Numbered from the stretch's first letter, positions 1-10,504 are shown. The stretch is 34,862 bases of DNA from Byssochlamys sp. IMV 00236 (GCA_001931875.2 MSJH02000152.1:1-34862), one strand, 5' to 3'. Numbers and translations: made by a program. Notes: generated from the sequence alone by a model not told the origin.

Positions 1-5
<5 letters not shown>

Positions 6-62
<57 letters not shown>
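6..62. repeat. 57-nt A homopolymer
   Basis: An uninterrupted run of A preceded by five T at the window edge. It lies directly left of the dispersed-repeat fragment at 71-159. It could be a poly(A) tail of a retroposed sequence, a plain homopolymer, or a contig-edge artefact; the sequence cannot separate these. Confidence 0.9.
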
Positions 63-63
<1 letters not shown>

Positions 64-70
64 AAGATAA

Positions 71-159
71 TGAAAAGCTTTGTTGGACGGCATCATAAGT
101 AATGAATAGAAGTAGTGTCTCTAGTATTAGTCTAACTTTTAGCGCATGTAGCATTTCCC
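71..159 (+). repeat. Dispersed repeat, copy C (one end only)
   Basis: This stretch aligns by eye with the right part of repeat copy A (about 10405-10504). It shares the block AGCTTTGTTGGA, then TAATGAATAG/TAATAGGTAG, then TATTAGTCTAA/CATTAGTCTAA, then GCGCAT and finally GCATTTCCC/GCGTTTCCC. Orientation is the same as copy A. Only this end of the element is present, because the A-run starts just to the left. About 90 bp further right a decayed gene begins on the same strand, the arrangement also seen at copies A and B. Confidence 0.65.
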
Positions 160-251
160 TTAAGAATAATTCAAGCTTTTGGAATTGCTAAAATGTAAAT
201 ATTTTTACAAGTAGGCATATCTAATATGCTTATTTTTTTCCAATTATTCAG

Positions 252-848
252 CTGTGGGTCTACAGAAAGCCCAAATTGTATGAACGGCTTTCTATTAATG
301 AAGCCAGTTTCAACCATGTTTTAGTTTGGCCAGTAATAGAGTATGCGGTGGACACCGTCAAGAAAAATGATTTGAAATTCGTACCTGGAGAGTACAATTT
401 GATTTTTTCAAAAGAATATAAGGCTGATGCTTGTATTCTTGATATTGACAACGAGCTTTTTTTCCTCAAAACATCAGGAAAGCTTCAACTCGGTGATCCT
501 GGCAAATACGATTATGACCATATAAATGTTACTTTCGGTGCTTTAAGCATCTTTAACGCCACTTTTAAGAAGTATTGTTGGGCGTCGGAGGATACTGTTT
601 TGGGGTTGAGAATACACTTTCTACATGCCAGACGTAAGCAATTTTTATTGATCACCAGTGAATAGCAATATAGCCATTTGACTAATGTTTCTTTATTATT
701 ACTAGACAGCATGATGCACTTATAGTCTCTATAGTTTTGCTCTTTCAAGTTGTACTCTTCAAAGAAGGTGTACAAGTGCAGAGTGCCTAAAGATCTCAGT
801 GTTGTCAAAGATGTAATCGCTTTGGGAAATCTTAGTTGGTGCCTAAAG
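252..848 (+). pseudogene. Decayed hypothetical protein, likely Mucorales-specific family
   Basis: A good acceptor (pyrimidine tract then TTCAG at 247-251) opens an exon that reads for about 137 codons. It starts LWVYRKPKLYERLSINEASF and ends LRIHFLHARRKQFLLITSE before a stop at 663-665. No initiator ATG is visible in this exon, so upstream exons are missing or lost. After a plausible acceptor (TTACTAG at 705) coding-like sequence resumes as QHDALIVSIVLLFQ. It must change frame to continue as CRVPKDLSVVKDVIALGNLSW up to a donor at 849. I found no donor that joins the two parts in frame, so I call it broken. The sequence resembles hypothetical proteins I associate with Mucorales genomes; no function is known to me. 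Confidence 0.55.
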
Positions 849-1929
849 GTAAATAATAGTTGGACATTAAAATCATCTCTATCAATAATAACTGATTAAT
901 TCCCCCTACAAAATATATTTTGAATGCGCTAAAAGATGCAGCCAATACCTTGCGAAAGATGAGACGAACATGAGAAGTATGAACACTAAAGAATTTTATC
1001 GAGTGTTGATTTTCGAGCATCTTTGAGTGCACTTGTATACCTAGACATACAAAAGCCTGACAAGGGTGCTGGCTATGGTGCCTTGCTTCCTCAGGAGAAA
1101 GAGGAAGATGAGCTTTATGTTTATCACAAGAAGACAGATTAATTTATATGCAATAACAAAGCAGTAGAGTGTCTTAAGAATCTTTGAGTGATTAAAATTT
1201 GATTCTGTTTAAATAAAATTGAAAAATAGAAAGATGTTTATACTTTATGAGTGTTACTATTTGAACGCACTTTTCCTTTTTTCTTATTGTAATGTCCATC
1301 TTTGCACTCAGAGCCTCTTTCAACATCATACTGAAAAATCTTACCTTATACTGGCCTATATAGTTTGTATATACACGCTTGAGTATGAATGCTCCTATGC
1401 GAACCTCTGTCTACCTTTTGGCTTAATAGACATGTATATTAACAGAGACAGAGCTGCGCCCAACGAGATGTACGATGTAGAGAACTGACGACTTCAAGGG
1501 CGCACATATTCATATTCATAGATTCAGTGCAACCCATGTTTATTAACAAAAGCTAGTTGCTCCTTCCGGAATGCAAAAGTGTAAAGATAAATGTTCGCGA
1601 ATTCCATCCTGTTTAAATAGGGATGAATCTGCCAAAACTTGTGCGACTACTTTTGTGCGGGATCAAAATGCTTAATCATCTCTATTTTAGACATATCTTC
1701 ATTTAATAATCATCGTATTCGCTACCCCTTTGTAACACGTTTAAGGTTATTCTGTGTTGTTTCGAACTTCTCTTACAGAAAGACGAAAAGGGGGACAGTT
1801 TGCCCTTGGAGAATTCTTCCTACAGCTATAGTACAATTCAAACTACGCTTTGCGCACCCTTTTTTGTGTGGTGATTTCATGCTTGAAAGCTTGGCTTTTT
1901 TTCTTGTTTCTATTTATTATCACTAAAAT
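849..1929. other. Intergenic; possible orphan exon, otherwise no supported gene
   Basis: No convincing gene lies between the decayed ORF and the exchanger. One stretch, about 991-1141 on the plus strand, stays open and ends in coding-like protein (SALVYLDIQKPDKGAGYG, then LLPQEKEEDELYVYHKKTD, stop TAA). It has no clear start or acceptor and may be a terminal exon remnant. The longer open frames at 1219-1488 and 1639-1926 show no domain, signal or codon regularity and are probably chance. The last 60 bp before 1930 are T-rich and probably belong to the exchanger promoter/5' UTR. Confidence 0.5.
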
Positions 1930-3966
1930 ATGGATCCTGATAATACAACAGTACCTGGAGACCAGCCTATGGAGGAGGAGATGTACTCTTCTTGGGCACT
2001 TTTGATATTTATGACGTTGCTAATGGGAGCCTTGTGGACAAGCTACTTTTTACAACTAAGAAAGATTCGTGCAGTTCATGAGACAGTCATTTCGATCATG
2101 GCAGGTCAGTTTCAACAAGTTATTATAGTCTCTTTCTGTACTGATATGCTTAAATAGGCATGATTGTTGGATTAGTCATAAAGCTTGCTCCAGGAACAAT
2201 AATTCAAGGTATGGTCAAGTTTAAGGAAGGTGTGTTCTTCAACCTATTACTTCCACCCATCATATTGAACTCTGGTTATGAACTCAAGAGAGTAAAAAGA
2301 GGAAAAATAGAAGACAATGAAAGGCCATTAACCAGACTGACTGCAGTTTTATGTAGCGTAACTTCTTTTTGAATTTTGGAACCATTTTAATATTTGCCAT
2401 GGTGGGCACCTTTATCTGTGCCATTGTTACTGGGTAAATTAAATAGGTCTTGGCAAAATATTAGCTGACAGATGGATACTATAGTGTGCTGACATTTATC
2501 TATGCGCTTATCAACCCAGAAGGCTTGAATATAAGCTTCTTAGATAGCATGATCTATGGTTCTATTTTATCAGCTACAGATCCAGTAACAATATTAGCCA
2601 TCTTCAATCAACTTCATGTAGACCCACAACTATTTTCTATTATTTCAGGAGAATCTTTGCTGAATGATGCTGTTGCTATCGTCTTGTCAGAGTAAGAAGG
2701 ACCGGATGTTAAAGGGCAATTTATTAAAGGGCTATTATTAGCACACTCCGTCATTTCCGTGGTCAAGAGCTACATGCAGTCAATATCCTCAAAGGTATCG
2801 GCCTTTTCTTGGGTGTATTCTGGGCCTCGACCCTGATAGGTATTGTCTGCGGTGTACTTGTTGCACTAATCATGAAGTTCTCTCAGCTCCACAAGTTTCC
2901 AAACATTGAAGCTTGCTTTGTTCTATTAATGGCCTACAGCAGCTACTTTTTCTCAAATGCAATTCAAATGTCTGGTATCGTCACACTACTTTTCACGGGC
3001 ATCACACTCAAGCATTACGCTTATGATAATCTATCTTTAAAGAGCAAGCGAGCAACCAAGTCCATGTGCCAGATACTATCCCAGCTTTCTGAGAATTTCA
3101 TTTTTATCTACTTGGGTGTTAATCTCTTTACACAAGACGATCTGGACTATAAACCTCTTTTCATCATCATTACCTTGGCGTTCATCTGTATTGCTCGTTA
3201 TGCATCTGTAGCACCCCTCTCTATCCTGATCAACGCTGTGTGTAGAGCTTTAGGTAACCCCGAGCAGCTACCCAGGAATCATCAGATCATGCTTTTTTGG
3301 GCTGGACTTAGAGGGGCTGTAGCCTTTGCGCTTGCGTCAGGTATCACAGGTGAAAGCGCACCTGCAATGCGCACGACTATCCTGGCTGTCGTTGTCCTCA
3401 CAGTGCTCCTCTTTGGTGGCACAACTAGCCGAATGCTTCAAATACTTGACATTAAAACAGGCGTTGCCGAGCCTGATGAGTCTGGCAGCGAAGATGAGGA
3501 GGGAGAAGAAGATGGTAGAACAGGCAATTATCAAAGAGTCAATAATTTTGAGCCATCAACTCAACGTAAGCGGCAATTTGACGAAAATGATGTCTCCATC
3601 GGTGGTTTACTTTCGGGGCCACTCGGAGAGCCTATTATCGAGGACCGTGCGCCTCACTGGTTTGTGTCATTTGATGAAAAATGGCTAAAGCCCGCTCTGA
3701 CAAAGAAACATGTTCAAAGAAATCAATCCTTGGCTGAGTACTGGAAAGAAAAAAGAAGAAAGATGGAAAGGGCGAACAGGAACATGTTGGACGGTATTCG
3801 TTCGTTCCCATTTGATGAAGATCAAAGCGATGCAGTGACCCTTAATTCTGTCAAGGCAACTACAAGCAGGCCAAGCTATAACAACAGAAACTCACCAAAG
3901 ATCGTCGTAGGGTCAGGTAGAATGTTTGGTCGGTCACCAACTCATGAGTCGGATGAAGAAGTATGA
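1930..3966 (+). CDS. NHX1: Endosomal/prevacuolar Na+(K+)/H+ exchanger, NHX1/NHE6-9 type
   Basis: Five exons, 1930-2104, 2158-2291, 2357-2433, 2485-2691 and 2742-3966, joined by introns of 50-65 nt, give about 605 residues. The first membrane segment ([17 protein letters not shown]) is followed by [14 protein letters not shown], the conserved family signature. [15 protein letters not shown] is near residue 183 and [11 protein letters not shown] near residue 385, both core CPA1 exchanger motifs. Roughly 400 hydrophobic residues are followed by a hydrophilic tail with an acidic stretch and [15 protein letters not shown], typical of the Nhx1/NHE6-9 branch. Known role of the family: cation/proton exchange in late endosomes, setting luminal pH and vesicle traffic. 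The start is the first in-frame ATG, 13 residues before a second Met-rich run. The gene ends 184 bp from the convergent secreted-protein gene. Confidence 0.93.
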
Positions 3967-4150
3967 ACTGTTACCCTCGCATGAAAAAAAACATATATAC
4001 TTGATATTCCCCCCTTTTTTTATGTATATTTTCTAGAAGCCACTAATAAAGCTATCATTACTGGATAATTATCCCTTTTTTAGATTAGTTTATTTTCTCT
4101 TTGTATAGATATATCAAATAGGAGTATGGGTCTCAGACTATACACCTGTC

Positions 4151-4450
4151 TTAAGCTTCTGGCTCTGGTGGAGTTAAAAGCTGTTGAGTAACTCCACCGA
4201 CAACTTTAGAAACTTGGGCATTGGTCGTCAAGGCAAAATCAGTAGCGCAATTCAAGTATTCATTATCTGTATCATCCTCTTCGCCAGGCTGTCTACAACT
4301 TTGTGAACGCGCAGCTCCATTAGCGGCACCTTCAACTAATTCTTCCAGTGAGGTGGCCCTTTTAGCTATTGTACGAACAGCGGCAGCAGTGATCGAAGAG
4401 ATAAGAGCGAAGGTAGTCAGTAAGCAAACAGAGAGAACAAACGAACGCAT
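4151..4450 (-). CDS. Small secreted protein, 99 aa, with possible Kex2 site
   Basis: An uninterrupted 99-codon frame. Residues 1-23 form a textbook signal peptide (MRSFVLSVCLLTTFALISS, then ITAAA), so cleavage near Ala22-24 is likely. A Lys-Arg pair follows at about residues 30-31 (RTIAKRAT), the kind of site processed by Kex2-type proteases. The mature part is acidic (GEEDDTDNEY) and has two Cys (QSCRQ and LNCAT) that could pair. I recognise no domain. It shares a 583-bp upstream region with the divergent Utp12-domain gene. It could be a structural wall protein, a pro-peptide or a lineage-specific secreted factor; the sequence gives no basis to choose. Confidence 0.7.
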   Translation of the reverse strand: MRSFVLSVCLLTTFALISSITAAAVRTIAKRATSLEELVEGAANGAARSQSCRQPGEEDDTDNEYLNCATDFALTTNAQVSKVVGGVTQQLLTPPEPEA

Positions 4451-5033
4451 GGCTGTTTAATATAGTAGAAAATGGAAGAAATGAATGAATTAAATCGCAA
4501 CTAATTTATACTTTATTCTGTACAATATGCATCTTCTCCCTTTCAATAAGGGATAAACTTAGTGCGCTCCAAAGATTACTTGAAGTATAGGTATTAAAGT
4601 TGATTCCATTTTGAAAGTGCACAATAATGACAATCAAAAAAGTGAGTTTTGCTTGTACAGATGCTCTTGAGAATGTCTTGGTTATCACTGTTGACATGAT
4701 CTTTTGACAATTTCTGTTATTTACATAGAACTATTTTATTAATTTAATCAAACATGTCTTTGAGTACTTTATAAAGAACTCATTGAGTTTATTTTTAAAG
4801 GTTGTAATCAATGTTTGGTAAATTAAAATAAAATGGACAAAAGTCTATCTTTAGTGGAACAAAACAGTAAGCTAAGCATATCAAAGAAAAAGAAGGGGAA
4901 ATGATGCACCAGGTAACCATAGCAACAAAAAAAGTAAAGTCACAGATTGTTTTCGTTGTCACAAAGTGACTTTTTTATTTTTTGAACAAAAAAAGTAGGG
5001 CAGCTTTTTGCAACTGTTACTAATATATTACAA
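4451..5033. promoter_or_regulatory. Bidirectional intergenic region
   Basis: This 583-bp gap separates two divergent genes, so it must hold both promoters. It is AT-rich, with several AATTAAAATAAAAT-like runs and a T-rich stretch near 4970-4985, about 50 bp before the Utp12-domain start. No specific factor site can be called. A minus-strand frame at 4506-4697 looks like chance. Confidence 0.4.
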
Positions 5034-5842
5034 ATGGCCAAAAAGGGAGACAAGAACAACAGAAGATCGTCAATAGTAGAGGATATGAAGAAAAGCGAAA
5101 CTATAGAAATAGCAAATGGAGAAGTTGATCATAGTAAATTCAGCGTGATTCGACAGGGTAACGAATATAATGTCCCAAAAGAGATTAAGCACTGGAACGA
5201 ATTAAAGCAAGAATGCACAACAGCCGAAGAGATCCACAACACAGTGAGACGTTTACCTTTGGATAATGTTTTACCTTTACTACAAGAACTATTAGAAAAA
5301 TTCGATGTCCAACAAGCAAGAGATACAGAACTAACAGAATGGATCAAGGCTGTCCTTTTGACACACACAGCTTACTTTATGTCACTACCAGAAATTGTGC
5401 AGCAATTGTCTGATCTATATAACGAGCTGAATGTTCGATTGACCGTATATCCTAAACTGCTAGCTATGCATGGTCGACTGGGGCTTATACAAAGACAGAT
5501 TGATTATCGCAACCGTAAAGAAGAGGATGAAAGTGAAGATGAAGATGAAGAGGATGTGAAGGTGTTTAGTGAAAGTGAAGATGAGGATGCTGAAGATGAT
5601 GCTGTGGCCTATGGTGATGAAGAAGACGATGAAGACAATGATGATTTAATGGATATTGATGATAGCCATGGTCATGATAATAATAACGATGAGGTAAAAT
5701 TCCTCCTTTTGTTTAGCCCTTACATGCTTATACTGAATGTATTTTATAGGAAACCATGTTTGCTGAGGAGGAAGAGGATTATCTGAATACAGAAGATGAA
5801 GAAGATGAAGAAGATTTGAGTGAAAGTGAAGCTGAAGAGTAA
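5034..5842 (+). CDS. Utp12-domain protein (Utp5/WDR43-like C-terminal module)
   Basis: Two exons, 5034-5693 and 5750-5842 (56-nt intron, GTAAAA...TATAG), encode 250 residues. Residues about 60-165 (WNELKQECTTAEEIHNTVRR, then LPLDNVLPLLQELLEKF, then WIKAVLLTHTAYFMSLPEI, then LYNELNVRLTVYPKLLAMHG) match the Utp12 domain in the form found at the C terminus of Utp5/WDR43. That protein belongs to the t-UTP/UtpA part of the small-subunit processome, which acts on pre-18S rRNA in the nucleolus. The tail is strongly acidic (Asp/Glu/Ser runs), common in nucleolar proteins. The odd point is the N terminus: only a short basic stretch (MAKKGDKNNRRSS) precedes the domain, with none of the WD40 repeats expected for full-length Utp5. 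No upstream WD40 coding sequence is visible. Confidence 0.8.
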
Positions 5843-6246
5843 TAATAGACAGTCATGTGTAATAAAAAGTCTGCATTTTATCCCATTTGATAACCCTGAA
5901 AAGTAATTAATTCTTGCGCAGACGTCTGATTGGACTACGCATACACACACAAACATGAGGCTTTCATAGTGTCACAGCCGAGACTATTTTATTTCTATTT
6001 TAAGTCAGCTGTCCGTTTGGATACCTTTTCAAAATGATTATATTACTGTCTTTTGAATGATGACTCTTACTTGTAGAAACGATTAGATATCAAATACAGT
6101 GAAGGCACCTTTAAAGGCTTAAACTCATGCAGATTCACGCGTAAGATACTTTGTAACACCGATGGGGTGAATGAGGTCACATAAAGTAGAACAATAGAGC
6201 TCTTTTTTTTCCTCTTTTCTTCTTCTTCTTTATATACCATCCTGCT

Positions 6247-9200
6247 ATGCCAGTTATAAACCATTTAGCCAACAAAGTTAAACATAAGTTACGAGAAACA
6301 GTTAGCTGTATAGTCAATCCAGATGCTAGTAAACTAGACGAGGAAGAGGAAGAATATCTTGCTGAAGGACATAGATATGGTTCATTTGCTCCAGTACGGC
6401 ATGATGCAATGGTTAAATTTTTTATTGATGGCCACAACTATTGCTGGTAACCAAAATTAAATTATACCTGACATCCAATTTATGATATGGGTTACAGGGC
6501 TGTATCAGAAGCTATTGAGAATGCAAAAGAAGTCATCTTTATTGCAGATTGGTGGCTGGTAAGTAACAAGAAAAAGAAAGGCGTTCACCTATTGACCCCG
6601 TTTTCTATTTTCTGTAAAATACAAAGTCACCAGAGCTGGTAAAGCAAAAATCGTTATGTTAAATAGTTCCTCTAATGAAAGTGTCTTAGTACCTCCGAAG
6701 ACCCCCAGCCAAATATCCGCAATACCGAATTGATAATTTACTAAAGAGAAAGGCAGAGGAAGGTGTTCTTATTTACATTGTTGTATACAAGGTACCAAAG
6801 GGATACACTATAGGATGAACACTATCTAAACACTAGGTTTAGGAAGTCGAGATGGCAATGACACTGGATAGCGCCTATACGAAGAAGAAATTACAGGATT
6901 TGCATGAGAATATTGTAGGTAAAGTGTGCATAAAAAACTATGCATAGTGCATGTGCGTTACTGATCATGAGCTTAGTGCAAAGACACCCTGATCATGCAG
7001 TTGGAGGAACGTTCTTTTGGTCTCATCATGAAAAGTTTGTTGTAATTGACAATCGTATCGCCTTTGTAGGCGGAATTGATTTATGCTATGGGTAGTAACA
7101 ACAATAGAACAAGATAAGTTCAGAAGTATTAATCTTTATTTTAGACGCTGGGATACGCATGCACATCGGTTAGCAGACTTTCATTCATCCGATCCTACTT
7201 TAGAAATATTCCCTGGCCAAGATTATAGTGATGCACGCTTACGAGACTTTGAGCATGGTAAGAGCGATATGATGTTGAATTGGATATATGTATAACCAAA
7301 AAGTATTTCAGTTAATGAATGGGATCTGAGACTTGTAGACAAGACAATTATTCCTAGAATGCCTTGGCACGACATGGCCTTATGCATGGTAAGTACAATG
7401 AACAACAAAAGACGATAATCTTTAACCATGATTGAAATAGTTGGGTCATCCAGTCTTGGATGTTGCACGTCACTTTTGCGACAGATGGAATTTTATTAAG
7501 CAATCAAAGGCACTGGACAAGAGACATGTACCTTTCCTAAAGCCACCTGCTGGTGGTTACAGTAGTTACCAAAACTTCAAGATCCCTCTGGAGAGTAGAT
7601 TACTGCGATCCTACCACTATGGTCACTCAACCCATGGCGTCCAAGGCACATGTCGAGTTCAAGTACTTCGTAGTAGCGCAGAATGGAGTTCAGGCATTAA
7701 ATTAGAGGTATATAACACTGTTAATTAAAAGAAGCAGCCCCTCTCATTCATCATAGCATTCTATTCAAAACGCCTACATTGATGTCATTACACAAGCAAA
7801 GCATTACATTTATATAGAAAACCAATTCTTTAGTAAGTGTATAAAAAGCAGATGCATGAAAAACGTGTCCTTATATGTCTTTTTTAGTTACAACAACTGA
7901 AAAAGATGATAATTACATCATAAAAAATCAAATTGGAACTGCCATTGTGAACCGTATTATTAAAGCTCACGAGGAACAAGAAAAATTCAAGGTGTTTGTG
8001 CTGATTCCTTTGATGCCTGCTTTCCCCGCTGAATTAAGCACCAAGGATGCAGCTACAGCAAGGTATTCTTTGAATAACATACATGTACAGTCATGACTTA
8101 CACTATGACGTTTTCTTTAGACTGGTTATGTATTATCAATACGTTTCCATATGTAGTGGACCTAAAAGTATTTATGAAAAACTTCGAAAAGCAAACATCA
8201 ACCCCGAAGATTACATTCGCTTTTACAGCTTAAGAAGCTATGACCGAATCAATCGTCCTATAGTCGAAGAAATGCTTGCAAGAAGCGCAGGATATACACC
8301 CTATGATGCCATAGGCCGAGTCATCTTGAATGAAGAAGAAAAAGAGGAAAAGGAAATTCCACCTGCTGGTTTTGTTCTTCCACAAGATCGACCTCCCAGA
8401 GAAGGGTTCACTGCTGCTACGTCAATTGCACCAGATGCGATGGGTGGTGGACATAAGGTGATGAATGAACCTTGGGTAAGTGACAGGGCAAACTATCAGC
8501 CTAGAGATGATATCCATGAAAAGCAAGAAGCCAGCGATTATGTAACAGAAGAACTGTACATTCACGGAAAACTACTTATTGCAGATGATCGTGTGGTTAT
8601 CATGGGCTCTGCTAATTTGAATGATCGTTCACAATGTGGTGATCGAGACTCAGAAATTGCAGTTATTGTGGAAGACCAAGAGACGATACTCTCTCGTATG
8701 AACAATCAACCGGTAAGGGAAGCTTTACTATCTGTATTGGAGCTAATGATGACTATATAGTATGAAGCAAGTAGATTCGCAGCTACACTTCGACGTCAAT
8801 TATGGAAAGAACATTTAGGTCTGATTAAAGAGGAAGAAATGGATTTTGTTACACCGGCTATGCTGCCACTACCTGTGCCCCACGTGGATCTAACTCAGAC
8901 CAAGGAGGATCACTGGGTGATGGATCCTCTGGATGAAGAAACACTCGTACGATGGAACAAGACTGCAGCAACAAACACTCTTGCTTTCCGTAATGTTTTC
9001 CACTGTGTCCCTGATGATACATGTAAGTACTCAATTAAAATGAAAAATCAACAAGTAACCAAGTATCTTTTAGTAACAAACTGGGATGAATATCATGCAT
9101 TTTACCCCGATCCAAGCAAGATTAATCTTGGTCATGTTTATGATCCCAATATGTCTGTTCAAGAAATCAGAGAAAATTTGGACAAGATCCATGGTCACCT

Positions 9201-9294
9201 CGTTGAATTCCCTACCCAATTTTTACGTTTTGAAGACCTGCAAGGAAGCTCATTACCCATCGTAGGCACAGCTGTACAAGAATTATACACTTAA
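6247..9294 (+). CDS. Phospholipase D, HKD type, without PX/PH domains
   Basis: Fourteen exons: 6247-6446, 6498-6558, 6627-6638, 6690-6791, 6843-6918, 6977-7091, 7145-7257, 7312-7388, 7441-7707, 7757-7832, 7888-8062, 8121-8712, 8761-9022, 9074-9294, giving 782 residues. Both catalytic motifs are intact: HHEKFVVID (His168, Lys170, Asp175) and HGKLLIADD (His573, Lys575, Asp580), each followed by the family's G-G/S region ([17 protein letters not shown]). Known chemistry: hydrolysis of phosphatidylcholine to phosphatidic acid and choline through a phosphohistidine intermediate. Exon 3 has only 12 nt and codes SPEL of the conserved ADWWLSPELYLRRPP block. The protein starts close to the catalytic core and lacks the PX and PH domains of Spo14/PLD1, as do short PldA-type fungal enzymes. 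The last intron (9023-9073, 51 nt) is a multiple of three and open, so its removal is inferred from GTAAGT...TTTTAG. Confidence 0.93.
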
Positions 9295-9547
9295 ACCTTT
9301 GTTATGCATAATATAGTTTGCTAAAAATTAAATCAAGTATACAATTTTTTTTGTAGTACGCAAAAGTGGTTCATGGGCATCAGAGGATAAGCCAACAAGG
9401 GGAGATATCGTTCATCTACCTCTTCCGTGATTAAACATTGTTTTCGCTGTTTTAAATTTATCCAACGGATTCCGGAAATTTTATTCAACCGAGAAAAACT
9501 TTTTTGGAGAGAGCATTGTTCCTTTCTTTTTTTTTTTAAGCATAATC

Positions 9548-9802
9548 ATGCCTCTTCCATTATCCTCATTTGCATCTATACTTAGTACAAGCAAGCCTTT
9601 ATTAGGTAAAGCTATTGGCCCTTTAGCTACTTCAACTATCATACGTCAGCAACAGCAGCAATCAAATGAGATAACAGAAAGCTCAATTCTTAATTCATTC
9701 CCAAGACCTAATTTGCAACCAACACTTAATTTAAAGAATATCAAGGTCACTACCTGCTTCAACTGTGAGGGACCACACTCTACCGAGTTTTGTCCTTGTT
9801 AG
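9548..9802 (+). CDS. Small hypothetical protein with C-terminal Cys/His cluster, 84 aa
   Basis: A single open exon of 84 codons following a long T-run at 9527-9538, a layout like the 5' ends of other genes here. It begins MPLPLSSFASILSTSKPLLG, has a short Gln run (IIRQQQQQ), and ends with VTTCFNCEGPHSTEFCPC. The cluster has spacing C-x2-C-x3-H-x4-C, one residue shorter than a classical CCHC zinc knuckle (C-x2-C-x4-H-x4-C), so metal binding is possible but not shown. The N terminus is low in acidic residues and could be a weak mitochondrial presequence. I do not recognise the family. The frame, start context and absence of introns support a gene, but its small size leaves doubt. Confidence 0.5.
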   Translation: MPLPLSSFASILSTSKPLLGKAIGPLATSTIIRQQQQQSNEITESSILNSFPRPNLQPTLNLKNIKVTTCFNCEGPHSTEFCPC

Positions 9803-10090
9803 AGAAAGAGAGAAAGAAAGAGGGAAATATGTGTATATTGTATTTATTTCTTAAAGACTGTAACAATAGTAATCTGATTCATAATTTGTATTTTTATCAA
9901 AGTAAATATGTACGTATTTATATGTAAAACAATCAATAAATGTAAACTGGATTTGTCAGGAACAACAAACTATTACATCACATAAAACGGCCAAGCTCAG
10001 CTTTTTTATGAATAAAGTTGCCAGATATGCATTGTTAAAAAAAAATGTGTCAATTAATCATAACAAAACAAACTTCCATGATTTCTATTT
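9803..10090. other. 3' flank with AT-rich sequence, no gene seen
   Basis: AT-rich sequence with polyadenylation-like AATAAA at 9935-9940 (AATCAATAAATG), consistent with the 3' end of the small gene at 9548. Nothing else can be supported. Confidence 0.4.
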
Positions 10091-10504
10091 GGCCAACACT
10101 ACATGCACCAGAAAATAAGCTAATGCTACGGGCGCTTCCTTGGGACGCTACCTATGTTGTCACTATACAGCTTTACATTACCAACGTCTCTGCCTAATCT
10201 AAGGCTGCCCAATTCACTCTCTGATATAAAATACGAATTTATCATAATTACACATGAGCTAAGTGGTCCTTTTTGACTAACTGACAACATAAACTTAGAA
10301 TATAAAAATAACAACATTTCTTTTTATCTCTTCTTTTTCTTGAAAAGATAAACAATCCAAGACGGTAAATTCAAAAACTCATGTTTAGCTTGACGCTACA
10401 CATTGAATAGCTTTGTTGGATTACATTATAGGTAATAGGTAGAGACGGTGCCTGTAGCATTAGTCTAATTTCTGGCGCATTTTCTGGTGTATATAGCGTT
10501 TCCC
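10091..10504 (+). mobile_element. Dispersed repeat copy A, MITE-like, about 414 bp
   Basis: The left end reads GGCCAACACTACATGCACCA and the reverse complement of the right end reads GGGAAACGCTATATACACCA. Both are followed inward by GAAAAT and then, after an extra 11 nt on the right, by GCTAATGCTAC or ACTAATGCTAC. The element thus has imperfect terminal inverted repeats of about 45 nt. It codes for no convincing transposase, which fits a MITE. The whole element is repeated in inverted orientation as copy B (31245-31616), and its right end as copy C (71-159). I could not identify a target-site duplication. The open frame at 10126-10317 lies wholly inside the repeat and is not a gene. Confidence 0.75.

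Noticed and set aside
1219..1926. Two frames upstream of the exchanger gene
   Set aside because: No domain and no splice link to the exchanger. Cys/Tyr/Phe-rich composition is expected from AT-rich non-coding sequence.
4506..4697. 63-residue minus-strand frame between two divergent genes
   Set aside because: It lies inside the shared promoter region with no family resemblance.
10126..10317. 63-residue minus-strand frame
   Set aside because: It lies wholly inside repeat copy A. The equivalent frame in copy B is interrupted by stops, so it is not maintained as a protein.
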